Assembly (NCBI RefSeq): GCF_019084075.1
Contig: NZ_JAHREN010000001.1
Location: forward strand, 1,275,501-1,339,500
DNA length: 64,000 nt
Direction of reading: 5' to 3'
Source: Siccirubricoccus sp. G192
GTDB lineage: Bacteria > Pseudomonadota > Alphaproteobacteria > Acetobacterales > Acetobacteraceae
The first letter of the stretch is position 1, and the number at the start of each line of letters is the position of its first letter. The position numbers were made by a program, and so were the translations under genes. The notes below the pieces were generated by a model, which made no database searches, had not been told where the DNA came from, and saw only the letters and a program-made list of their open reading frames with translations. Shown in pieces: positions 52,739-60,264 of this stretch.

Positions 52739-54082
52739 TCAGCGAGTCCGAGAGGACTGGCCCTCGCCGGATGCTGATGTTGCCGCCGGTTGGGGTTGGT
52801 TCGCCGTGATTCTCCAGACCGTGTTCGACAGGTCGTCGGCGACGATCAAGGCGCCGCGCGGATCCACCGTCACCCCGACCGGTCGGCCACGCGTGTTGCC
52901 GTCGTCGTTCAGGAAACCGGAAACGAAATCGATCGGGTCGCCGGCGGGCCGGCCGTCGCGGAACGGCACGAAGATCACCCTGTAGCCGACGGGTGTGCTG
53001 CGGTTCCAGCTACCATGCTCACCGACAAATGCCCCTTCGGCGAAACCCGCACCCATTGCCGGGGTCGAGAAGGCCAGGCCAAGCGCTGCCACATGCGATC
53101 CCAGGCTGTAGTCCGGGCGGATTGCCGAGGCGACCTTCTGCGGGTCCTGCGGCTGCGCGCGCGGATCGACATTCTGGCCCCAATAGCTGTAGGGCCACCC
53201 GTAGAAGCCGCCCTCACGCACCGCAGTCAGGTAATCCGGAACAAGGTTGGGGCCGATTTCGTCCCTTTCGTTCACCACCGCCCAGAGCTGGTCCGTTCCC
53301 GGCTGAATGGCGAGAGCGGTGGGGTTGCGGAGACCGGTCGCGTAAGGCCTGTGCGCTCCCGTCTGTGTATCGATCTGCCACACCCTTGCCCGGTCGACCT
53401 CGGCGTCCATCCCGCGCTCGGTGATGTTGCTGTTGGATCCGATGCCGACATAGAGAAAGCGGCCATCAGGGCTGGCGGTCATCGCCTTCGTCCAGTGGTG
53501 ATTGATCGCCGACGGCAGTTCCGCGACCCTCACCGGCGGCCCGCTCGCCTCGGTCTGGCCGTCACGATAGTCGAAGCGCACCACCGAATCCTGGTTGGCG
53601 ACGTAAATGGCGCCGTTGACCAGCGCGAGACCATAGGGCGCGTTGAGGTTGTCGGCGAAGATGCCTCGTGCTTCGTAGGTGCCGTCGCCGTCAGCGTCGC
53701 GCAGCAGCGTCAGCCGATTGCCGCCCTTCACCGAAGTCTTGCCCAGGCTCTTGATGAAATTCGCGATGAAGTCCTTGGGGCGGAGCGCATGCGCGCTGCC
53801 GCCCGTTCCCTCCGCAACCAGGATGTCGCCATTGGGAAGCACCAGGGTCTGACGCGGGATCCTGAGATCCGTGGCGATAGGCTCGATCCTGTACCCCTGC
53901 GGTACCCTCGGGCGATCATTGCCCCAATTTGCCGGCCTCGGGATCTTCATGGCGGGCAACAGGCCGCGCTGCGGTTCGGGCAGATCCGGGTTGGGACCAT
54001 ATTGCACCGGGTCGGGGCCGCTGTCGCAGGCGGACAGGGCGATCACCACGGCGCCGACCACCAGAAGAGACGAGCGCATCAT
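52739..54082 (-). CDS. PQQ-dependent sugar (sorbosone-type) dehydrogenase lipoprotein
   Basis: This 447-aa protein has the lipoprotein signal SLLVVGAVVIALSACDSG, then a six-bladed beta-propeller of the sGDH/sorbosone dehydrogenase group: LPNGDILVAEGTGGSAHALR, LRDADGDGTYEARGIF, NLNAPYGLALVNGAIYVAN, LYVGIGSNSNITERG, YATGLRNPTALAIQPGTDQLW, FYGWPYSYWGQNVDP and FVGEHGSWNRSTPVGYRV. It oxidises an aldose or aldehyde in the periplasm. The start ATG 54082 overlaps the DUF2231 stop (ATGA), an association common for this family. Confidence 0.88.
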   Translation of the reverse strand: MMRSSLLVVGAVVIALSACDSGPDPVQYGPNPDLPEPQRGLLPAMKIPRPANWGNDRPRVPQGYRIEPIATDLRIPRQTLVLPNGDILVAEGTGGSAHALRPKDFIANFIKSLGKTSVKGGNRLTLLRDADGDGTYEARGIFADNLNAPYGLALVNGAIYVANQDSVVRFDYRDGQTEASGPPVRVAELPSAINHHWTKAMTASPDGRFLYVGIGSNSNITERGMDAEVDRARVWQIDTQTGAHRPYATGLRNPTALAIQPGTDQLWAVVNERDEIGPNLVPDYLTAVREGGFYGWPYSYWGQNVDPRAQPQDPQKVASAIRPDYSLGSHVAALGLAFSTPAMGAGFAEGAFVGEHGSWNRSTPVGYRVIFVPFRDGRPAGDPIDFVSGFLNDDGNTRGRPVGVTVDPRGALIVADDLSNTVWRITANQPQPAATSASGEGQSSRTR

Positions 54083-54510
54083 TCCACCCCTCTGGCCCGG
54101 AATCCGGAATAGCCGATCCAGGCTGCGACGAGCGCCAGGAGCGCTACAATCACCGACAGATAAAGGCCCTCCGGCATGGTCGCCCAGGCATCCTTCGCGT
54201 GGACGAGGGCATTGACGAAGCCGAGCACCCACATTGCGAGCAACACGACAAAATAGATGGTCGGGCGTCCCCTGCGTGCCATTCTGCCGCGAAACAGATT
54301 GACCAGCGCCCAAAGCAAGGCGAAGGCGCCGACAAGCAATCCGCCGGCGATGAGCCAGGACGAGAAATTGGCCCATTGCACATGGAAGCTCGCCTGGTAG
54401 GCGAGATCGCTGAGCAGCGCACCCAAGAACAGAGGGAGCGGAAAGGCGAGAAGGATTGCGTGAAGCGGATGGAGCGGCCTCAGAGAACCTGGGGCGGATA
54501 TGGCAACCAC
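54079..54510 (-). CDS. DUF2231 membrane protein
   Basis: This 143-aa protein has four transmembrane helices (LLAFPLPLFLGALLSDLAY, SWLIAGGLLVGAFALLWALV, TIYFVVLLAMWVLGFVNALV, LYLSVIVALLALVAAWIGY). GTG 54510 with AGAGGAAA upstream starts MVAISAPGSLRPLHPLH, the family-typical N-terminus; a TTG at 54576 is less likely. DUF2231 proteins often pair with periplasmic dehydrogenases or copper proteins and may pass electrons to the membrane. Confidence 0.78.
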   Translation of the reverse strand: MVAISAPGSLRPLHPLHAILLAFPLPLFLGALLSDLAYQASFHVQWANFSSWLIAGGLLVGAFALLWALVNLFRGRMARRGRPTIYFVVLLAMWVLGFVNALVHAKDAWATMPEGLYLSVIVALLALVAAWIGYSGFRARGVE

Positions 54511-54712
54511 AGCGTTTCCTCTAGTTCCTGGACCCGGCTGCGCGGCCTGCATCCGGTAAAGGCGCCGATGGGCCAACGCATCAACCGCCAGCGGGTTTCA
54601 AATACAATTCAGATCCCCTGACTGCGTCCATACTGCCGTCCGCTGCTCTGACTCTGCCTGGTATTTCTGGCCTGGCCCTGATAACACCTATCTGCCGGCT
54701 GATCGGCGTGCC

Positions 54713-55824
54713 GCCACCTTGTTGCAGCGGTCGCCCGCCTGGGTGGCTTCGGGTAGGGTGAGGCCGGGGCGAGTCCCCTCCACCCTGCCGGGGCACCCCT
54801 CTTGCTGCCTAAAGCGAGCGCCGCTCGCCGCCATCACACCCCGAAGCAGAAGCATCGGGTGACCCACTGGGCCGCGTACGACGCCGGCCTGCGCGCCCGC
54901 GGCAGTCTGACCGTGTGGTTCACGCCGGAGGCGGCCACCGCTTGGAAGGCCGAGCCGCGCATCGGCCGGGGCGGGCAGCCCTCGTATTCGACCCTGGCAA
55001 TCACCACCGCCCTGACGCTGCGGGCGGTGTTCCGCCTGGCGCTGCGCCAGACCGAAGGCCTGATCGGCTCCATCCTCCGGCTGCTCGGGCTCGACCTCGC
55101 GGTGCCGGACCACTCTACCCTGAGCCGCCGGGCCGAGACACTGGCGGTGTCGCTGCCGAAGGCGGGGAGCGCGTCCGTGCACCTGCTGGTGGACAGCACG
55201 GGGCTGCGCCTCTGCGAGCCTGGCGAGTGGCTGGTCGAGAAGCACGGCACCAAGCGGCGCCGGGCCTGGCGAGTGCTGCATCTCGCCACCGACGCCGACA
55301 CCGGGCGGATCGTCGCCTCGGCGCTGACCGACAGGGATGCCGATGATGGCTCGCAGGTTGGTCCCCTGCTCGACCAAGTCGACGGCTCCGTGGCATCCTT
55401 CACCGGCAATGGTGCCTACGACCGGGACGACGTCTACACCGAGGTCACGGCCCGCCATCCCGACGCGGTGGTCGTCACCCCGCCGCGCTCGAGCGCGGTA
55501 CCGAGCGACACGGCCGAGACCGACCCGACGCAGAGGGACCGGCACCTGCGGTGCATCGCCGAGCGCGGCCGCATGGGTTGGCAGCGGACGTCGGGGTACA
55601 ACTGGCGTGCTTTGGTAGAGGCTGACGTGTCGCGGTGGAAACACGTCATCGGCGATGGGCTACGCTCGCAGACGGACGGGCGCCAGGTGACCGAGGTGGC
55701 GATCGCCGCCGACGTGCTGAACCGCATGCTGGAGCTCGGGCGCCCGGAGTACGTCCGCATCGCGTAACCCGCAACGCGGGTAGGGCTCAGTGCGTCCACG
55801 CCGACGACCCGTGCAACACGGTCG
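54713..55824. mobile_element. IS5-family insertion sequence (ends approximate)
   Basis: About 1.1 kb around one transposase gene. The left end is taken at CACCTTGTTGCAGCGGTCGC and the right end as the reverse complement of GACCGTGTTGCACGGGTCGT. These share 15 of about 19 positions (TTGCA core). No exact direct repeat is seen next to them, so the boundaries may be off by a few bases. It cuts a small minus-strand gene on its right. Confidence 0.55.
54802..55767 (+). CDS. IS5-family DDE transposase
   Basis: This transposase of about 320 aa has LVDSTGLRLCEPGEW (first Asp), LHLATDADTGRIVASALTD, FTGNGAYDRDDVYTEVTAR (second Asp) and RALVEADVSRWKHVIGDGLRS (Glu and Y/R-like signature). The start may be the TTG at 54802 or a later codon; HWAAYDAGLRARGSLTVWF is the first clearly conserved part. 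It is not closely similar to the IS1031-like transposase at 11.4 kb. Confidence 0.85.
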   Translation: MLPKASAARRHHTPKQKHRVTHWAAYDAGLRARGSLTVWFTPEAATAWKAEPRIGRGGQPSYSTLAITTALTLRAVFRLALRQTEGLIGSILRLLGLDLAVPDHSTLSRRAETLAVSLPKAGSASVHLLVDSTGLRLCEPGEWLVEKHGTKRRRAWRVLHLATDADTGRIVASALTDRDADDGSQVGPLLDQVDGSVASFTGNGAYDRDDVYTEVTARHPDAVVVTPPRSSAVPSDTAETDPTQRDRHLRCIAERGRMGWQRTSGYNWRALVEADVSRWKHVIGDGLRSQTDGRQVTEVAIAADVLNRMLELGRPEYVRIA

Positions 55825-55962
55825 TCCGCCGCGCCAAGTGCGCAGGAACAGCCCCTCAGCGAGGCTGGGGTACTGGCCGAAATGCATGCCCATCTCCCGC
55901 CGGATCAGGTCGCGCTCCGGCGCGGTGAACGGGGAGGGAGGATGGTCCGCTCGGCTGCTCAT
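55823..55962 (-). pseudogene. N-terminal fragment of a small gene cut by the IS5-family element
   Basis: From ATG 55962 the frame reads MSSRADHPPSPFTAPERDLI, RREMGMHFGQYPSLAEGLFL, RTWRGGRP and then runs into the insertion sequence. About 46 residues survive. The sequence looks coding and not repetitive, but I do not recognise the family. The remaining 3' part was not found left of the element. Confidence 0.5.
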
Positions 55963-56045
55963 CACGCCATGCTACCACGCAGCTTGGCTCGCTGGGGCAG
56001 GGGACCTCAGCAGAGGCCGCCCCCCGCTGCCGGCTTGGCGGCGGC

Positions 56046-57158
56046 CTACCCCTCGACGGCCGCCTGCAGGAGCAGACAGGCGTGCAGGAGAATGAAAAGG
56101 CCAGCGGCCGCAAGGCAGGACCGGTGGTCCAGGCGGACCAGCCGCCCCACCTCGCCTGCCTCCCCGTTCTCCGTCCGGATCCGGACCAGCGCCGTCACCG
56201 CCGTGATTGCTACCACGTAGGCGAGGCCGACAAAGTGGAGCTTGTCGACCAACGTTGCGCCATGCGCGCTACCCAGCGCCAGGCTGGCCGTGCGCATGTT
56301 GATCACCAGGGCGAAAAGGGAGGCAACGAGCAGTGTGATACGGGGCGCGAAGGTCGTGACAGTGAGAGGCACCAGGCAGCCGATGGCGCAGACGAGAAAG
56401 CCGGCATAGAGCGCCGCCGTCAGTTTGAGGAATCCCGTGTAGTTCGAGCGTTCCAGCTCCAGCACCGCCCGTAGCTGGCTGAACCGGCTTGCCGGACCGG
56501 CCACCGCCGGATCGCCGAAGTTGGTTGCATAGGCCACGACGCCGACCTCGACGCGCATGCTGCGGACGCGCCAGCCCTCGACTACCTCCCGCAGATTGTA
56601 GCCCGAGTTTGCGACGTCGGCGCCGTAGACGAACCTGTCTTCCTCATCGACACCCTCCTCGAGGTGGATTTCCAGCGAGTTCCGGTCGAAGGGGAAGTTG
56701 CGCAGGTTCCACTGCTCACGGAAGGTACCGGTGATCTTGCGCTGGCTCCAGGCCACCGTCCCGCGGGGAACGGTGCTCTCCAGCCGCACCGCCACCTGGT
56801 CAGCGTTGGCGAACTCCATGGTCTGCAGCACCCGCGCCGCCGCCGGCCCGGCGCTCCAGACCCAAAAGCTGGCGCCGAAGGTGCCGCGCAGGAAGTCGAA
56901 GCTGTGCAGGTCGGTGATGTAGAGGCCCACCCTGTGCCGCACCGGCGTCCCTCCAGGCTGGCCGCCTTGGGCCGTGTCCTGGGCCCGGGTTTGGCCGCCG
57001 GTCAGGAGCAGCAGCAGCAAGGCAACGATGGCTGCCGCAAGGTGCCAGCGAGCGGGTGGGTGCAACAGGGCGGACCCTTCTTCAGCCTTCTTTGCAGAGC
57101 ACAGGCTGCCACGGCCGGTCTGGCCGCGCGAGCGTGATCTGCTGGATCCTTGCCACAT
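56046..57158 (-). CDS. Probable prokaryotic pentameric ligand-gated ion channel
   Basis: This 370-aa protein has a signal-like helix (AAIVALLLLLLTGGQTRAQ), an extracellular beta-sandwich domain with VGLYITDLHSFDFLRGTFG and EQWNLRNFPFDRNSLEIHLE, then four transmembrane helices: LKLTAALYAGFLVCAIGCLV, RITLLVASLFALVINMRTA, LHFVGLAYVVAITAVTALVR and LAAAGLFILLHACLLLQA. The FPFDRNSL block and four-helix C-terminus match the Cys-loop channel superfamily (GLIC/ELIC type). Ligand and ion selectivity are unknown. The ATG at 57158 leaves a long 37-residue lead; a TTG start near residue 32 is possible. It is divergent from a histidine kinase remnant. Confidence 0.7.
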   Translation of the reverse strand: MWQGSSRSRSRGQTGRGSLCSAKKAEEGSALLHPPARWHLAAAIVALLLLLLTGGQTRAQDTAQGGQPGGTPVRHRVGLYITDLHSFDFLRGTFGASFWVWSAGPAAARVLQTMEFANADQVAVRLESTVPRGTVAWSQRKITGTFREQWNLRNFPFDRNSLEIHLEEGVDEEDRFVYGADVANSGYNLREVVEGWRVRSMRVEVGVVAYATNFGDPAVAGPASRFSQLRAVLELERSNYTGFLKLTAALYAGFLVCAIGCLVPLTVTTFAPRITLLVASLFALVINMRTASLALGSAHGATLVDKLHFVGLAYVVAITAVTALVRIRTENGEAGEVGRLVRLDHRSCLAAAGLFILLHACLLLQAAVEG

Positions 57159-58114
57159 CTACCACCCTGGCGCGGGGCGATCTGGACCTCTTCGAGGCCG
57201 AGATGCGGGCCGCTTCCGCCCGGCTCGGCGGCGAGTTCATCGCTCTCACGACGCCTGGCGGCCGGCAGGTTCTGAATACCCTTTGGGCTCCGGGGGGAGC
57301 GCCGGTCCAACATCCAGGGATCCCTGACGACGCGGCGCGTCTTCAGCAGTGGCCATGCCGAAGTGTCCAATCTCCACCAGAGCTCGACCACAAGGCGGCC
57401 GGTGATCCTCACCGCCGTGCCGGTGTTCACCGCGCGCCAGGAGCTGCCGCTACCCACCTACGCGCTCGGCATCTCGCTGCGGCGCGACCACCTCGCCCGG
57501 ATGCTCTCCGAGCAGAGCCTGAGGCAGGGCTGGAGCGGGGGCGTGCGCGCCGCCGCGGCAACTACGTCGCCCGCACCCAGCGTAATGCGGAAACGGTCGG
57601 ACAACCGGCTCAACCCAAGGTGCGGGCGGCATTGGCCGAGGCGGTCAGCGGCACCATCCGCGGCGACCTCCAGACGCTGGAAGGGGTGCTATGGGTCGCG
57701 GCCTTCGCCCGTGCGCCAGCTACCGGCTACACCGTCGTGGTCGGCGTGCCGGAGGAGGCGTTCCTCGCACCCCTCCGTGCCGCGCTGCTGCGCACCCGCG
57801 GTACCGGTGCCCTGATCGCGGTGGCTGGCCTGCTGCTCGCGCTGGTGCTGGGCCGCCGCGTGGTTGCCTCGCTGCACGTGCTCGAGATGCTGGGGCAGGG
57901 TGGGCCTGCCGGGTCGGTGCCCAAGGCGGGTCTTCGGGAGGTGGGCGACATAGCACGAGTGCTCGCCGATGCTGCCCGACGGCAGGCGCTGCTGATTGCC
58001 GAACTGAACCACCCGGTGAAGAACACGCTGGCCACGGTCCAGTCCGTAGTCGTGCAGACTTGTAGCGCCGATTCACGCCTCCGGGCGGTGCCGCCCTGCG
58101 GCAATCTGCTCTAA
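57150..58114 (+). pseudogene. Histidine kinase remnant (sensor, TM and HisKA_2 start; no ATPase domain)
   Basis: Three stretches in two frames can be joined: LATSTTLARGDLDLFEAEMR (sensor), then from the G6 at 57292-57297 in the next frame VSNLHQSSTTRRPVILTAVP and YALGISLRRDHLARMLSEQS, then after about 57540 back to GNYVARTQRNAETVGQPAQP, a helix GALIAVAGLLLALVLGRRVV and the phospho-acceptor region LIAELNHPVKNTLATVQSVV. The H-box Arg is Pro here. The coding sequence stops soon after, without any HATPase domain, and the 5' part (first TM) is missing. So this is a truncated and decaying gene. Confidence 0.75.
58066..58113 (-). repeat. Divergent gene-end repeat unit at the stop of a Bug gene
   Basis: On the minus strand it reads TAGAGCAGATTG, CCGCA, hairpin GGGCGG-CA-CCGCCC, GGAGG, CGTGAATCGG, then CGCTACA. 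It has the same order of blocks as the 57-bp units but a different, perfectly paired inner stem. Its first three bases are the TAG stop of the Bug gene. Confidence 0.6.
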
Positions 58115-59085
58115 TCCGGCGCGATCCCGGCGCGGCTGATCACCTCGCGCCATTTGCCGATCTCGGCATGGATCGTGGCGGCGAATTCCTGCGGTCCGCT
58201 CGCCGCCACCTCGTAGCCGAGCCCGCGGAGCCGCGCCGCGACCTCCGGCTGCCGTGCCGGCTGCACCAGGATCGCATGCAGCCGGGCCAGGATCGCGGGG
58301 GGCGTGCCGGCGGGCGCCACCACGCCGAACAGCGGCATCGCATCCACTCCCGGCAGCCCGGCCTCGGCGAAGCCTGGCACCTCCGGCAGGCTGGGGCTGC
58401 GGCCGGCGGCGGTGACGGCCAGCGCCCGCAGCCGCCTGGCCTCGACATGCGGCCGCGCCGCGGGGATGGAGAGGAAGCCGCCCTGCACCTCGCCGCCTAG
58501 CAGCGCGGTGATCAGCGGCCCGCCACCGCGATAGGCGGCCACCACCGCATCCAGCCCGCCGGCGATCAGCAGTTGCGCATTGGCCAGGTGGATCGCCGTG
58601 CCATTCCCGGCATGGCCGAGATTGACCCGCCCGGCCTGGCCGCGCGCCAGCGCCAGCCACTCCTGCAGGGTGGTGGCCGGCACCGCGGGATGCAGCACGA
58701 AGACCAGGGGCGTGGTGGCGATCTGCCCGACGGGGGCCAGGTCGCGCTCGGTGTCATAGGGCAGGCGGCTGCCGAAGAGGCCGGGATTGATGACCAGCGC
58801 GGTGTCGATGACGCCGAGCGTGTAGCCATCCGGCGCCGCCGTCGCCACCGCCTGGGTGCCAGGGATGGAGGCGCCGCCGCCGCGATTCTCCACCACCACG
58901 CTGATGCCCTCGGGCGCCGCCTGCGCCATGACGCGCGCCACGATGTCGCTGGCGCCGCCGGCCGGATAGGGCACGATCACCCGCAGCGCCCTTGTGGGAA
59001 AGCCGGTCGTGGGCTGCGCCGGGGCGGGCGTTGCGAGCAGGCTGGCCAGCAGCAAGCTGGCAGCGGCGAGCAGGCGCTTCGGCAT
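58111..59085 (-). CDS. Bug-family tripartite tricarboxylate transporter substrate-binding protein
   Basis: This 324-aa receptor has the signal LLAAASLLLASLLATPAPAQ, then FPTRALRVIVPYPAGGASDI, ISVVVENRGGGASIPGTQ, LFGSRLPYDTERDLAPVGQI, VNLGHAGNGTAIHLANAQL and VAPAGTPPAILARLH. ATG 59085 starts at the signal peptide. Its stop lies in a divergent gene-end repeat. It is divergent from the next Bug gene across about 200 bp. Confidence 0.9.
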   Translation of the reverse strand: MPKRLLAAASLLLASLLATPAPAQPTTGFPTRALRVIVPYPAGGASDIVARVMAQAAPEGISVVVENRGGGASIPGTQAVATAAPDGYTLGVIDTALVINPGLFGSRLPYDTERDLAPVGQIATTPLVFVLHPAVPATTLQEWLALARGQAGRVNLGHAGNGTAIHLANAQLLIAGGLDAVVAAYRGGGPLITALLGGEVQGGFLSIPAARPHVEARRLRALAVTAAGRSPSLPEVPGFAEAGLPGVDAMPLFGVVAPAGTPPAILARLHAILVQPARQPEVAARLRGLGYEVAASGPQEFAATIHAEIGKWREVISRAGIAPD

Positions 59086-59287
59086 GTCTCTCTCCCCGGC
59101 GTCGCCGAAAGTCTCGGCGGTCCGGGCGGAGTGTGCAGGATTTCCCGGGGTGAAGGCGACCCGGAACAGGCGCCGGGATCGGCACGGCTGCCGGTGCCTG
59201 CTCTCCAGGGGATTTGCCGCCATGCCGGGCTGCTCCTAAGCTCCATTGCAGCCGTCCCGAGAGCGGCCGAGGAGGACATCGCCGGCC

Positions 59288-60253
59288 ATGCGTCGCCGCA
59301 GAATCATCATGGCGCTGGGTGCCGTCACTCTCGCGCGCCCGGTCCGTGCGCAGGATTGGCCGCAGCACCCGGTGCGCATCCTGGTGGGCTTCCCGCCCGG
59401 TGGCTTCACCGACATCCTGGCCCGCGTCATCGCGCCCCGGCTTCAGGAACGGTTCGGCCAGCCCTTCGTGGTGGAGAACCGCCCCGGCGCCGCCGGCATC
59501 ATCGCCGCCGAGGCCGTGGCCAAGGCGCCGCCGGACGGCTTGATGCTGCTGCTGGCGCATCCCACCGCCATCGCCATCGCCCCGGCGCTGTCGCAGCGCC
59601 TACCCTATGACGGGATGGCCGCCTTCACACCGGTGACGCTGCTGGCGCAACAGCCGCATGTCCTGCTGGTGAAGGGCGATGCGCCCTGGCGCAGCCTGGC
59701 GGAGCTGGTCGAGGATGCGCGGAGGCGGCCGGGGATGCTGACCTATGCCTCCTCCGGCGTCGGCTCGGTGCAGCATGTGCAGGGCGAGCTCTTCGCAGCG
59801 GCGGCGGGGATCGAGCTGGTGCATGTGCCCTATCGCGGCTCCGGCCCCACCATGACGGACCTCGCCGCCGGCAATGTCAGCATGGTGATCGATGGTGTCG
59901 CGGTCTCGGCGCCGCTGGTGGAGAGCGGCCGGCTGCGCGTGCTGGCGACCAGCGCCGCCCGGCGCCTCCCGCGCTACCCGGACCTGCCGACCCTGGCTGA
60001 GTCCGGGCTCGAGGGCGTGGTGCCCGGCTCCTGGTTCGGGCTGCTGGCGCCGGCGGGCACGCCGCCCGCCATCGTGCAGGCGCTGGCCCGCGCGGCCACG
60101 GAGGCGCTGCCGACGCCGGAGGTGGCGCGCGCCATGGAGCGCGCCTCGGCCGAGCCGGGAGGCCTCTCGCCGGAGGAGTTCGCCGCATTCGTGCGGGCCG
60201 AAGATGCGCGCTACCGCGCCTTGGCCGCCCGCACCCGTATTTCGATGGATTGA
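59288..60253 (+). CDS. Bug-family tripartite tricarboxylate transporter substrate-binding protein
   Basis: This 321-aa receptor has the signal RRRRIIMALGAVTLARPVRA, then WPQHPVRILVGFPPGGFTDI, FVVENRPGAAGIIAAEAV, LTYASSGVGSVQHVQGELF and VHVPYRGSGPTMTDLAAGNV. It is 11 bp upstream of a TarD-like dehydratase gene, so the ligand may be tartrate or a related hydroxy acid (inference). Confidence 0.9.
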   Translation: MRRRRIIMALGAVTLARPVRAQDWPQHPVRILVGFPPGGFTDILARVIAPRLQERFGQPFVVENRPGAAGIIAAEAVAKAPPDGLMLLLAHPTAIAIAPALSQRLPYDGMAAFTPVTLLAQQPHVLLVKGDAPWRSLAELVEDARRRPGMLTYASSGVGSVQHVQGELFAAAAGIELVHVPYRGSGPTMTDLAAGNVSMVIDGVAVSAPLVESGRLRVLATSAARRLPRYPDLPTLAESGLEGVVPGSWFGLLAPAGTPPAIVQALARAATEALPTPEVARAMERASAEPGGLSPEEFAAFVRAEDARYRALAARTRISMD

Positions 60254-60264
60254 GAAGGCAGGTC

